23,993 nt of DNA, from the IMG/VR virus record IMGVR_UViG_3300042373_000525, positions 1-23,993 of that record; one strand, written 5' to 3'. Positions 11,609 to 19,673 of the stretch are shown piece by piece. Each line of letters opens with the position of its first letter. Positions within the stretch are counted from its first letter, which is position 1. The DNA is from a virus. The notes under the pieces were generated by a model. That model saw only the letters and a list, made by a program, of their open reading frames with translations. It was not told where the DNA came from and did not search any database. Both the position numbers and the translations under genes were made by a program.

Positions 11609-12747
11609 TTGGTCACCTTTCTTGCCGCAGCTGCAGCGCTAGATGCAGCAGCCACAGCAGCACTTGCCACCTGGCTGATCACGATTGCCACAGCAACCGG
11701 CGCAGCCTTCTCTTTCTCGGCAGGTGAGAGATCCTTGCCTAGGTTGGTAATCGCTTCGATCGCCTGCGTGACGGTCTCAGCGACAGCAGCAACAGCCTCA
11801 CCAACTGCCGCAACCGTTTGCTCCGCAATGTTATCTGGTGACGGTGTCGGTTCAGGTGTTGGCTCCACGCTCGGCGCTACGGATGGTGAGTCAGTAGGTA
11901 CAGGAGTGGGATCAGGAGTAGCGGACTCACTCGCACTAGGTTCTGGCGTAGGGTCAACCGTGGGCGACGGCTTGGGTGTGGGAGTCGGTGATGGGATCGG
12001 CGATGGTTGGACACTTGGCACCTCACTTGGTGTTGGTTCTACAGATGGTGACGGCTCTGGCGTCGGTGTTGGTGATGGCTCCACAGATGGCGTAGGATCT
12101 GGCGATGGAGATTCTGAAGGACTTGGTTCTGGCGTTGGCTCAACAGATGGCTCTTGGCTTGGTTCTGGTGACGGTGTTGGAGTGGGCGCTGGCAGAGCGC
12201 TCGTAGTCAGCCACGCAGCCGGTACGACACCGTAGCCAAGCGTTGGTGCGCCGAACCAGAGACGCGCACACGCGCCGCCACCCCACTCAAACATCCAGAT
12301 GTCGAGCGCATAGGACTGACCTGCGACGAGCTGCGAGTAGCCCTCATTCGGTCCAGACCAGTGACCGCCGCAGCCGTGGAAGTTCCAGTCATCAAGCGTC
12401 AGCACGCCGTCTAGCGTCATGTACCAGCCATCGTCTGACCAGTTGAGGAACTCCCACTGGCCGCTCTCTGGCACGGTCAGCCAGCCTGTGAAGTGGACCA
12501 TGAACATATCGGCAGGGCAGCCCTCTGCGGCAGGTGCGCCACCCCAATCAAAGTCGATCATTGAGACCACACCAGAGAAACAGACTGGCTGTGTGGGTGG
12601 CTCTTGCCACGGACCGAGGCCGAGCATCACGCCGTCGTAGACCGTCATCGTCACGCCCTGCTGCGGCAGTTCCTCAGCGCGCACGATGGGCAGGAAGATG
12701 AGCGTGCTGAAGATGATCCCCAGAAGTGGGAACGCGAGCCGCCTCAC
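11605..12747 (-). CDS. Exported PA14-domain protein with proline-rich spacer and hydrophobic C-terminus
   Basis: A 380-residue protein. Residues 1-24 are a signal peptide (MRRLAFPLLG..., cleavage after IVRA). Residues about 31-183 look like a PA14 carbohydrate-binding beta domain, with FTGWLTVPESGQWEFLNWSDDGWYMTLDG matching its hallmark SG-x-Y/W-x-F and SDDG strand pair; several cysteines could form disulfides. Residues 185-306 are a Pro/Ser/Thr/Glu spacer, and residues about 345-375 are an Ala/Val-rich segment that may be a membrane anchor. It would place a glycan-binding head outside the membrane, spanning the wall. The GTG start overlaps the upstream stop (GTGA). Superinfection exclusion or a lysis aid are guesses. 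Confidence 0.75.
   Translation of the reverse strand: MRRLAFPLLGIIFSTLIFLPIVRAEELPQQGVTMTVYDGVMLGLGPWQEPPTQPVCFSGVVSMIDFDWGGAPAAEGCPADMFMVHFTGWLTVPESGQWEFLNWSDDGWYMTLDGVLTLDDWNFHGCGGHWSGPNEGYSQLVAGQSYALDIWMFEWGGGACARLWFGAPTLGYGVVPAAWLTTSALPAPTPTPSPEPSQEPSVEPTPEPSPSESPSPDPTPSVEPSPTPTPEPSPSVEPTPSEVPSVQPSPIPSPTPTPKPSPTVDPTPEPSASESATPDPTPVPTDSPSVAPSVEPTPEPTPSPDNIAEQTVAAVGEAVAAVAETVTQAIEAITNLGKDLSPAEKEKAAPVAVAIVISQVASAAVAAASSAAAAARKVTK
11830..12192 (-). repeat. Low-complexity proline-rich coding repeat
   Basis: About 120 codons encode irregular tandem units of SVEPTPEPSPS type. At DNA level, GGCTC(C/A)AC-AGATGG-like blocks recur on the plus strand. The region is the stalk of the PA14 protein and is prone to unequal recombination, so length may vary between related phages. 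Confidence 0.8.
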
Positions 12748-12911
12748 TTAGAGAGCAGCGATGCGATTAGTGGCACGAGCACGCTGAACAACAGCCCTGC
12801 AATAGCCACTAGTCCTCCTTTGAGTTTGTCCACATCGGAGCGCACCTGATCCAGTTTCGCGGAGTGTGCGTCCAGGCGCTCGATCAGTTGGTCAATCTGG
12901 CGCGGTGTCAT
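12744..12911 (-). CDS. 55-residue coiled-coil plus membrane-helix protein (XhlA/holin-like)
   Basis: A short frame starting MTPRQIDQLIERLDAHSAKL, with heptad-like Ile/Leu/Leu/Leu spacing to about residue 30, followed by a single hydrophobic helix (LVAIAGLLFSVLVPLIASLL) and a lysine end. This is the layout of XhlA-type lysis accessory proteins and of some phage holins. Its ATG overlaps the preceding stop (ATGA) and its stop overlaps the PA14 GTG start (GTGA), which supports it strongly despite its length. Confidence 0.65.
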   Translation of the reverse strand: MTPRQIDQLIERLDAHSAKLDQVRSDVDKLKGGLVAIAGLLFSVLVPLIASLLSK

Positions 12912-13111
12912 CGTGCCTCCAGCGCGGCAGTCAGCGCCAGCAGTGCGTCAGTTCGCGTCGCGCCAGTGCCAGTGCCGAGCGGCTCGCCGTCAATCGTGTC
13001 GGATGCGATGGCAGTCCACACGCCGTCAATCTGGTCAAGCAGGATGATCTGCCAGCCGTGAACGGCAGCGGCAGCCATTGCTTGATCTAGTGCTGCAAGT
13101 TCAGCGTCCAT
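12908..13111 (-). CDS. Hypothetical 67-residue protein
   Basis: A small acidic alpha/beta protein: N-terminal helix (ELAALDQAMAAAAVHG), strands (WQIILLDQIDGVWTAIASD) and a C-terminal helix (TRTDALLALTAALEAR). The outline resembles HicB-like mini-domains in phage orphans, as does the 71-residue protein at 4953-5168. The ATG overlaps the receptor-binding candidate's stop by one base (TAATG). Function unknown. Confidence 0.6.
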   Translation of the reverse strand: MDAELAALDQAMAAAAVHGWQIILLDQIDGVWTAIASDTIDGEPLGTGTGATRTDALLALTAALEAR

Positions 13112-14457
13112 TAGGCACCGATCCTTCCGACGCTCAACGCTGGGTACACGCCTGCCACATTGGCGGTGTTGAGCGCGCCGCCAGAAGTTTGCACAAGGGT
13201 GATGGTGACCTGGTCACCAGAAACGAGATACAAGTTGGTAGTGACAGAGAGGTTTGTCGTACCGGCTGACGCAGCAGAAACATTGACGCTGCCCCTAGTG
13301 GTTCCGTTTACCACGATTGCAACCTCGCGGCGGCCAGTGGCGTTGGATGCAAAAGCCGCATTTGCCGTGACGCAATAGAACCCATCTTGACCAATGTCAA
13401 TGCTGTCGTTGGCATTATTGAACCAGCCATTTGGATCGTAGGTTTCAATGCTTGGTGTGGAACTTGCAGTGCTAAGTACTGCCTTGGTTGAGGTGTTGTT
13501 CGTAAGCGATTGTGTTGCTGTGTGCGAAACACGCGCGATCCAGTTTGAGTTTTCGCCAATGATTTTCACTGACGGAGAGTCAAAATACATCTCAAGGGAA
13601 GCACTCATTGTTGTGGATTCTCCAAGCGATAAGAACCCCTGGTTAGTCGGAGCACCTAAGGTGATCTCCGCATTACCGCAGATAAGATAACCAGGAGCGT
13701 TTGTCGGATTGTTTCTATCTGTGAAAAGAAGCTCAGGCAATCCATTGCCAAGTCGCACCTCCGTCAGATCAACGGTGCGCGCTACTGGCTGCGTTGCTAC
13801 CGTGGCGATGGTGATGGTGATCTTCAGATACGCAGCGTCTGATGGTGCGGTGCTATTGGTCAGGAGCGTTGGGTCGCTGTAAAAGTCTGGCGCCAGCAAC
13901 CCTTCGGCAATGTTGAGGTCGGAGAATAAAACTGTTGCTGAACTAAACGCTGTTCCAGTCGTAGTGACTCCGTCAGCCTTGTAGAACTGACAGGTGATCT
14001 TAGCGTTGGATTCTGTGCTAAGGCCGCCATTCTCAAAGGTCGCCTCTGCGTAGAAAGAGAACGAGCGAGAGGCTGACGATGCGACAGGCACATACCGCGT
14101 CAGGGTTGCGCTCTTGCCAGTCAGCGTGCCGCTTGCCACGGTGAAGCGCAGTACATTGCCAGAGCCAGCGCCAGCGTCTGCGACGATGGCGGCAGTGATT
14201 GCGCCTGCGCTGTTCACATCCGTGAATGTCCAGTACGGCAGAGGATTCTCTGCTGTGATCGTGTCGCCAGCGGCGTCCGGCGGAATGGCAAAGTCGCCGT
14301 TCGCCACGCCAGCCTGAATCTCTCGCAGCGCAGCTGGACCGAAGAGCAGCGCCGTCTCGCCGTCGCTCGATGTGCTGACGAGAGGCGCGCCCTTATCGGC
14401 GTTTACGCCGCCCTCAAACGCTCCGAAGCCTTCTAGGTTTGTGCCGTACTTACCCAT
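13111..14457 (-). CDS. Tail-tip/receptor-binding protein candidate with C-terminal C1q-like domain
   Basis: A 448-residue protein, beta-rich and with few charged residues. The middle (about 70-230) looks like carbohydrate-binding beta-sandwich sequence. The last ~135 residues match C1q/TNF-like jelly rolls in phage tail proteins: SIETYDPNGWFNNANDS, GFYCVTANAAFASNATGRRE, then LYLVSGDQVTITLVQTSGG. Such domains trimerise and bind glycans or proteins, so this is the best candidate for host recognition. It is the last large structural gene, directly after the tail-tip gene and before the lysis cassette, a common place for receptor-binding genes. Confidence 0.75.
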   Translation of the reverse strand: MGKYGTNLEGFGAFEGGVNADKGAPLVSTSSDGETALLFGPAALREIQAGVANGDFAIPPDAAGDTITAENPLPYWTFTDVNSAGAITAAIVADAGAGSGNVLRFTVASGTLTGKSATLTRYVPVASSASRSFSFYAEATFENGGLSTESNAKITCQFYKADGVTTTGTAFSSATVLFSDLNIAEGLLAPDFYSDPTLLTNSTAPSDAAYLKITITIATVATQPVARTVDLTEVRLGNGLPELLFTDRNNPTNAPGYLICGNAEITLGAPTNQGFLSLGESTTMSASLEMYFDSPSVKIIGENSNWIARVSHTATQSLTNNTSTKAVLSTASSTPSIETYDPNGWFNNANDSIDIGQDGFYCVTANAAFASNATGRREVAIVVNGTTRGSVNVSAASAGTTNLSVTTNLYLVSGDQVTITLVQTSGGALNTANVAGVYPALSVGRIGA

Positions 14458-14459
14458 CG

Positions 14460-15899
14460 TTAGTCCGCTCCAATCAATACGCTGAGACCCTTTAGATACT
14501 GACGGCGGAAGTCCGCCTGAATCTCATACTGGACTTGGTAGGTGCCGCCACCTTCAGCGAAGCGCATGGTGACTTGAGGAATGTATAGGATCTCGTTTGA
14601 GCAGTTGAGGGTCGGCGCATTGACCTTGACATACTGACCTGGCAGCCACGCCTTGATGAGCGTGTAGGTTGCAGGCGCGGTCAACGCGTAGCCCTGGCTG
14701 TAGCCATAGCTCCAATCTGGCGAAGAGGTCTGGCTGAGGTTTGCACCGGCAACAGTGAATGACACGGTGCGTACTGGCTTGCCGCGCGTCACCATCGTTG
14801 CGCGCGCGAGCGATCCAATCGTCGCGCCACGGTCAGACTTGGCAACAATCTTTGGTGCGCTGAACACCTCATGCGGCAGAGGACCGCTGCGGCTTGCAAG
14901 CCCAGCACCGTTGCGGCTGTAGGTTCCTGTGTAGGTGCGGAAGTATGGGTCGTTGGTTGGCGCTGTCGGCCATGTCTGGTTGCTGTCGTAGCGCGCATAC
15001 GCAGAGTCAGCCTGCACAAAGATCCCCTTCACGATGTCATCGTGATCGAGATTGACCGACAGATCTCTCGCGAGAATGCGCGTTACGGCTGCGCCGCTAC
15101 CGGTTTGCACGCTTGACGGATCGGTGACAATCTCGGCAGGCGCGGTCGCATAGGTCGGAGCTGCGGTCTTAGGTCCGTAGTTGAGCCGCCCATCTCCATC
15201 AATCCAATAGCGGTACTGCACATCTGCGATGCCGCCTGAGAGTTCTGCCACCTGATCGAGCGCGCTCTGGAGCGTGGTTGCTTTGAAGGTCTGCTTCCCT
15301 ACGGTCTGCGCGGAGCCTGTATAGATTGCTCGCGTGGAGCCGCTGATCACGGCGGTGTTCAAGATCTGGCGCGTGGTCGCGTCATTGACAAGCGTGTTCA
15401 CGCGAGCGAGCAGTCCATTGATGATGTCGCGGTCGGTCGATGTGGAAGAGCCAAGCGTGAAAGAGTCCACGAATGAAGTCGCGCGGATACCTGTGGTGCC
15501 GTTGCGGATAATGGTTTTCTGAAGCCAGCCGTCAGCGTCAGTCACACTTACAGTGGCGCGTGTGCCAAGGCCGTTCTCTAGCATGACCGCGTCAATGTTG
15601 GTGACATAGCCAAGGAAGAGTGGGGTGCTGGCGCTGTACCGGCTATCAAAGAACTGCACGCGCGCATTGTCATGCACGCCGCCTGAGCGCCACCACGGTG
15701 TAGTGCCGCTTGGAGTCTTCACCTCAATCACATCGAACGACATCTGACCACCGCCGCCGTCGCCTGAGAGGGTGAGGCTCAGGCTGCCGAGATCGACATA
15801 CGGCGTGGTCGTGGATGCTGGAGCTGGAAGGGTGAGCAGGTCGCCGCCTGCGCCTGCGCCTGTGACTCCTGCGACAATCAGCGTGAACGGTGCTGCCAT
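14460..15899 (-). CDS. Minor tail (tail-tip hub-like) protein
   Basis: A 479-residue protein directly downstream of the tape measure gene (TAA then ATG). The N-terminus (TLIVAGVTGAG..., YVDLGSLSLTLSGDGG) and the middle (LFLGYVTNIDAVM, TVSVTDADGWLQ, TLQSALDQVAEL, YRYWIDGDGRLNYGP) resemble phage baseplate-hub and minor tail proteins. The C-terminus (PQVTMRFAEGGGTYQVQYEI) is beta-rich. In siphoviruses, the proteins after the tape measure form the distal tail and hub that hold the receptor-binding protein. Assignment rests on position plus these strand patterns; the exact part is unsure. Confidence 0.7.
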   Translation of the reverse strand: MAAPFTLIVAGVTGAGAGGDLLTLPAPASTTTPYVDLGSLSLTLSGDGGGGQMSFDVIEVKTPSGTTPWWRSGGVHDNARVQFFDSRYSASTPLFLGYVTNIDAVMLENGLGTRATVSVTDADGWLQKTIIRNGTTGIRATSFVDSFTLGSSTSTDRDIINGLLARVNTLVNDATTRQILNTAVISGSTRAIYTGSAQTVGKQTFKATTLQSALDQVAELSGGIADVQYRYWIDGDGRLNYGPKTAAPTYATAPAEIVTDPSSVQTGSGAAVTRILARDLSVNLDHDDIVKGIFVQADSAYARYDSNQTWPTAPTNDPYFRTYTGTYSRNGAGLASRSGPLPHEVFSAPKIVAKSDRGATIGSLARATMVTRGKPVRTVSFTVAGANLSQTSSPDWSYGYSQGYALTAPATYTLIKAWLPGQYVKVNAPTLNCSNEILYIPQVTMRFAEGGGTYQVQYEIQADFRRQYLKGLSVLIGAD

Positions 15900-17423
15900 T
15901 TAGCGGCCGCGCCTGAAGGTGCCAGTTCGATTGATGGAGTCGGTCACGACGGTGTCAACCTTGCCAGTGCCAATGTAGATATTGCTGGTGTACTTAGCTG
16001 TCATTGGATCTGAGGTTGCACCAGAGAATGCTGGAGTTCCTGGCTTTGGCATTGAATCTGATCCATCGGTGAATAGTTCTGGCCATAGCCAAGGTGTGAG
16101 TAGTTTCTGCCACATTGGTGTTTCGCCCTTTTTATAGGCTTCGATTGCTTGTGTCTGTGCCGCGTTCTGGACTTGTCCAACCGCAAAGATCGCGCCGAGT
16201 GAAGCGACGAGTGTACTAAAGCCAGTGGCAAGGAACGGAAGCGGACCACCGCCTCCTGGGGTTGGCGCTCCTGGCAGCGCGTTTGTTGCAACCGTTGCTG
16301 CGGCCATCTTTGCCGCATAGGCAGCAATAGCCTGATTTACAATTGCGCCGGTTAGTGCGCTTGCTAGCGAGGCAGGGATTTGCGCAGCGATGTTTGCAAC
16401 GATAATTGCGGTAAATGGGTCCATACCGCCCTTCACCAGGTTAGCCGTAATGGCACCCTTTAGTCCGCCGAAGGCTGCGCCAATGCCGGTGACTAGCAGG
16501 GTGATTGACCCACCTGGTCCGAGTAGGCCGTCAGCCTCTTTGCCAATGCTGCCGATTGATTCTGCAAATCCACTAATAGCCTTCAGGCCCCTAGGCACTA
16601 GGCGCTGGAATTCTCGGAACAGCCGTGGCAATTGCTCCAAGATTTTGTTGACAATGACATCCGCCCACTTGCTAAGTTGCGGCGTATTTGCCTTGATTGT
16701 GTTGGAGAACTTCTCGATGTAGGGAGCAAGTCCCTTAAACAGTTTGGTTAGCGCTGGCAAGAACGCGTCGCCAAAGTCTCCCTTGAGCTTGTCAACGCCA
16801 ACCGTCAGTACCTGAAACGAACCTGCAAGGGTATCCGCGTAAGCGGTAGCGCTGCCCTTAGTCTTACCAAGGATTGCGTTAATTGCCTTGATGCCAGTCA
16901 GGCCTTTCTTCTGGATACCGAGCATGCCGAACAACTTTGCGCCGTTGCCCTGATATGCCTTACCAAGAGCAATGGTCGCCTCCTCAAGCGACATACCGGT
17001 GGCGCGCGATAGGTCAAACGCAGCGTTCTGAATCTTGACTGCGTCAGCATACTTGCGCGTAAATCGAGTGCTTGCCTCTACGGAGGCTCGTACCTCTCCG
17101 TCACTAAAGGCAAGCCGTTCGCCGGCTGTAATTTGTCTTTCAATTGCAGCTGCAACGGATGCAGTCGCAAGCCCACGAGCCTTCAGGGCTGCGTTCAGCT
17201 TTGCAGTCTCTGCCTGACCAGCGGCAGCCTCTTTGATAGCCGAGACCGTAAGTGCGCCTACCCCTGCAAGTACGCCACCGATACCGAGAGCAACCTTCTT
17301 GAAGTCCGCGCCGATGCTGCTGGCGGTATTACCAAGAGCACCAAGAGCCTTGTTAACCGTCTTAATGTTTTTGGACGCGGCATCACGAGCGCTGATCGTT
17401 GCATTGACCTGGACATTAGCCAT
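15900..17423 (-). CDS. Tape measure protein
   Basis: A 507-residue protein: N-terminal helical repeats (RDAASKNIKTVNKALGALGN), hydrophobic segments near residues 45-65 (LGIGGVLAGVGALTVSAI), a helical centre with TMP-type motifs (FDLSRATGMSLEEATIALGKA, GNGAKLFGMLGI), and more hydrophobic stretches around 325-425. It sets tail length and may help DNA cross the membrane. At about 0.15 nm per residue, 507 residues would mean a tail of roughly 75 nm, short for a siphovirus. AGGAG lies six bases before the ATG. Position after the frameshifted chaperone pair and a gp10-like gene agrees. Confidence 0.88.
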   Translation of the reverse strand: MANVQVNATISARDAASKNIKTVNKALGALGNTASSIGADFKKVALGIGGVLAGVGALTVSAIKEAAAGQAETAKLNAALKARGLATASVAAAIERQITAGERLAFSDGEVRASVEASTRFTRKYADAVKIQNAAFDLSRATGMSLEEATIALGKAYQGNGAKLFGMLGIQKKGLTGIKAINAILGKTKGSATAYADTLAGSFQVLTVGVDKLKGDFGDAFLPALTKLFKGLAPYIEKFSNTIKANTPQLSKWADVIVNKILEQLPRLFREFQRLVPRGLKAISGFAESIGSIGKEADGLLGPGGSITLLVTGIGAAFGGLKGAITANLVKGGMDPFTAIIVANIAAQIPASLASALTGAIVNQAIAAYAAKMAAATVATNALPGAPTPGGGGPLPFLATGFSTLVASLGAIFAVGQVQNAAQTQAIEAYKKGETPMWQKLLTPWLWPELFTDGSDSMPKPGTPAFSGATSDPMTAKYTSNIYIGTGKVDTVVTDSINRTGTFRRGR

Positions 17424-17432
17424 TGCTTACTC

Positions 17433-18170
17433 CTACCCTGTGCGCAGGTTGGACATATTTGGGCTGATGCCAAAGACTGCGGCATCTTGCCTAAGGCGCT
17501 CGTTGCGTGCTGATCGAGCAATCCGCTTGATCTTGTCGCTGGCTTCTACGCGCCGCTTGCCTTCAGCCTGGAGAGGTGTGAGAGGGCCGACAAAGTCCGG
17601 CTTGTTCCATTGCTTAAGCGCTTGCTCCTGCTGGAACTTAGTTGCCGTACCGTTGGCATACTCAATCTCTAGACCAAGTACCTTGGCGCGCATCGCCTCA
17701 TCGTTGAGCAAGAGCACGATAGTCTTAGCCATCGCGTCCTTTGCTAGTTGGATATTAGCCTCTACTGCCTCAATGACGAAGTTGCTGCCACGAGTTCCTG
17801 GGTGCTCAATGAACTTGCGGTCAGAGAACATATTGCCAGCCGTGACTCTAGGAATGGTGTGTGGTCTGGTTCCCTTAACGACGAACCACGCGTACCAGGC
17901 GTACTTCTTGCCAGCCACTGGACCGACGATTGCGCCTGGTCGAGTGATGCGCGAGCGACGGCCTCGCACGCTCTTAGCCAATCCGCCAAGGTCGGTGGGA
18001 GCCTTCTCGCGTACCGGCTTTGCAAGGGCGCGAGCTGCGTTCACCGTGGCAAACTGCTCCAGCTTGCGAACGCCCTTCCAGCCAAGAGAGTTAAGGAATG
18101 CCTTCTGGAGCGCCTCGGCTTCGCCGCGCACATTGCCCCTGAGTTCAATCTCTACGGCAGCCTTAGCCAC
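17433..18170 (-). CDS. HK97-gp10-like tail protein with C-terminal extension
   Basis: A 245-residue protein. Residues 1 to about 150 have the HK97 gp10/tail-completion pattern: a helix (NAARALAKPVREKAPTDLGG), LAKSVRGRR, a strand, FVVKGTRPHTIPRVTAG, and FIEHPGTRGSNFVIEAVE. The last ~90 residues, helical and basic (KQWNKPDFVGPLTPLQAEGK, KIKRIARSARNERLRQ), are an extension I do not recognise. The family usually has 110-150 residues and lies before the major tail gene; here it sits between the chaperone pair and the tape measure. GTG start directly after the preceding TAA, with GGAG upstream. Confidence 0.65.
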   Translation of the reverse strand: MAKAAVEIELRGNVRGEAEALQKAFLNSLGWKGVRKLEQFATVNAARALAKPVREKAPTDLGGLAKSVRGRRSRITRPGAIVGPVAGKKYAWYAWFVVKGTRPHTIPRVTAGNMFSDRKFIEHPGTRGSNFVIEAVEANIQLAKDAMAKTIVLLLNDEAMRAKVLGLEIEYANGTATKFQQEQALKQWNKPDFVGPLTPLQAEGKRRVEASDKIKRIARSARNERLRQDAAVFGISPNMSNLRTG

Positions 18171-18616
18171 TTACTTGCTCCTTGGTTGAATCTCGCAATA
18201 CAGACCCCAATAGGTCATGAGATCTTCAGCGGTTGCGGTCTTCAGTATCTCCCAAGGCGGCACACCGTAGGCGGTGCCAAGTGTGTGCGCGATAATCTCT
18301 GGGCTGGTTACCACCACTGACTGTCCGATTGACAGCCGCTTGGCTTCCAGCCTTACGCGTTTGGGAGTGCTGAGATTGCGGTTGCCCACTTCTCCATCGA
18401 TGCTGTAATGGCAGCGACTGGAGCATCAAGGATGTCATCGGTAGCGTTACCGTCAATGTCCTTGAAGTTGTGCTTCACAACCAGCTTAGCGAAGGCTGCA
18501 AACTGGACGGCAGTGTCGCCCTGTAGTTCAATCAAGATGCGAGCGCTTACATTGCGTCGCAGCTCAATGTTCCAACCGGCATACACGCCGTCTAGTTCAA
18601 TCTTTACCGTGTCCAT
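18171..18616 (-). CDS. Tail assembly chaperone fusion by -1 frameshift (gpGT-like)
   Basis: A -1 slip at CCCAAAC (18365-18359) moves ribosomes from the 87-residue frame into the second frame, continuing KRVRLEAKRLSIGQ... to the TAA at 18171. The product is about 148 residues. The second frame has no good independent start, so the fusion is its expected mode of expression. The extension (HTLGTAYGVPPWEILKTATA, MTYWGLYCEIQ) looks like the T domain that binds the tail tube protein. Two products from one gene at a fixed ratio is the known pattern in lambda-type tails. Confidence 0.85.
18353..18616 (-). CDS. Tail assembly chaperone, unshifted product
   Basis: An 87-residue protein (MDTVKIELDGVYAGWNIELR...) in the position of lambda gpG, between the major tail and tape measure genes. 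N-terminal strands are followed by helices (QFAAFAKLVVKHNF, AAITASMEKWATAI). It should bind the tape measure during tail assembly and is absent from the finished virion. The ribosome site AGGAGGG precedes the ATG. Its last codons contain the slippery site that produces the longer form. Confidence 0.8.
   Translation of the reverse strand: MDTVKIELDGVYAGWNIELRRNVSARILIELQGDTAVQFAAFAKLVVKHNFKDIDGNATDDILDAPVAAITASMEKWATAISALPNA
18359..18365 (-). promoter_or_regulatory. Programmed -1 frameshift slippery heptamer CCCAAAC
   Basis: The heptamer is in the correct phase (C CCA AAC) three codons before the stop of the first frame. Six bases later is a short stem GGCT-GGA-AGCC (18352-18342), followed by a 7-bp stem (18337-18331 with 18325-18319, one G-U pair). 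Both could stimulate slippage. Confidence 0.85.
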
Positions 18617-18651
18617 ATTGACCCTCCTACTAGCGCACTAGGCGCTGCTCT

Positions 18652-19656
18652 TTACGGTGCGACCGCCAGAGGCGAGTCCACAATGATCTCAAGCGACTTG
18701 CCTGAGGTCACATCATACGCCAGGCGGCAGGTCACTTCATTGACCACAACGCCATCCTGATCTGCCGAAAGCGGAACGACATTCTCAATCTCCCACGAGC
18801 CGAGAATCCACACGCCGTAGTTATCGGCAGTGGTGCCGTACAGGCGCAGGTACTTCTGCGTGGCGATGTCGGTGATTGGGAATGAGGTAGTGGCTGCTGA
18901 GTTGCTCGCTACCGTGAAGGTCAGCGTTGCATCAAGCACGCCAGTCAGCGCTGCGGTGGCGGCCGTCAGGCTGCCATCAAGCGCCGTGATCATCCCAACG
19001 CCAGTCGTTACCGACAGGCTGAAGTTGTAGATCGAAGCGAAGTCCGTGGCTCCTGTGCCGGTCTTGTCAGGGAAGTTGGTGTCTGTGCTCAACTTCATGA
19101 GGCGACCAGCCATCATTGGCTGCGTTGGAAGCGCGGTAGCAAATGCCAGAACCGATGACTCGACCGTGGTTGCCGCGAAGGTTGCGCCCATCTGGAGAAG
19201 ACCATTGGCATCTGCCGAGAAGGTGATCTCGGTCGGAGCTGCGTCGCGCACGAGATACTTCTGCACGCCGTCGGTGACAAGGAACGAGTAGAACACGAGC
19301 GTGTCAACATCGCCCTGCGTTGGCGACCAAGTCCAGGTGTACGGCGAAGCCGTGCCTGAGGTGCTCGCGCCGATTGCGTCAAGGATAAGTGGCATGGTGC
19401 GGAGGGATGCAGGACCCTCAGCAATGCTTAGAACTGGAGCCTTGCCAGTGATCGTTGGAAGGCCGCCCTGGATGGCGGTGCGCTTGCCAACTGAAATGGT
19501 ATCCCCAAGATCAACCGTCACGCCCAAGTCGAGCGAGCCAATCGTCTCGTTGAACAGGATCTCGCCGGTTGCGGTGCCGAATGATGCGGCCGTGCCGAAA
19601 GCAGACTGCGACGCAGTAGCGATTCGCGTCAGAGCCTTTGCGCCGTAGGTTGCCAT
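18652..19656 (-). CDS. Major tail tube protein
   Basis: A 334-residue, beta-rich protein with few cysteines. ATASQSAFGTAAS at the start, the tube-like strands GTASPYTWTWSPTQGDVDTL and LTFTVASNSAATTSFPI, and the C-terminal EIENVVPLSADQDGVVVNEV with the KSLEIIVDSPL ending match siphovirus tail tube proteins in metagenomic phages. It should form the stacked rings of the tail tube around the tape measure. Length is ordinary for the larger members of this group, which carry an extra Ig-like region. A clear AGGAG lies upstream of the ATG. Confidence 0.8.
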   Translation of the reverse strand: MATYGAKALTRIATASQSAFGTAASFGTATGEILFNETIGSLDLGVTVDLGDTISVGKRTAIQGGLPTITGKAPVLSIAEGPASLRTMPLILDAIGASTSGTASPYTWTWSPTQGDVDTLVFYSFLVTDGVQKYLVRDAAPTEITFSADANGLLQMGATFAATTVESSVLAFATALPTQPMMAGRLMKLSTDTNFPDKTGTGATDFASIYNFSLSVTTGVGMITALDGSLTAATAALTGVLDATLTFTVASNSAATTSFPITDIATQKYLRLYGTTADNYGVWILGSWEIENVVPLSADQDGVVVNEVTCRLAYDVTSGKSLEIIVDSPLAVAP

Positions 19657-19673
19657 CTCTTGCTCTCCTTGCT

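Noticed and set aside
11609-12235. Plus-strand frame rich in Gly, Asp, Ser and Val resembling a repeat toxin
   Set aside because: It is the mirror of the proline-rich stalk of the PA14 protein; the apparent repeats come from Pro/Ser/Thr codons on the minus strand.
17233-18189. Plus-strand frame of 318 codons over the tape measure start and the gp10-like gene
   Set aside because: It is antisense to two well-supported genes, has no ribosome site and no recognisable domain; its length follows from GC-rich codon structure on the other strand.
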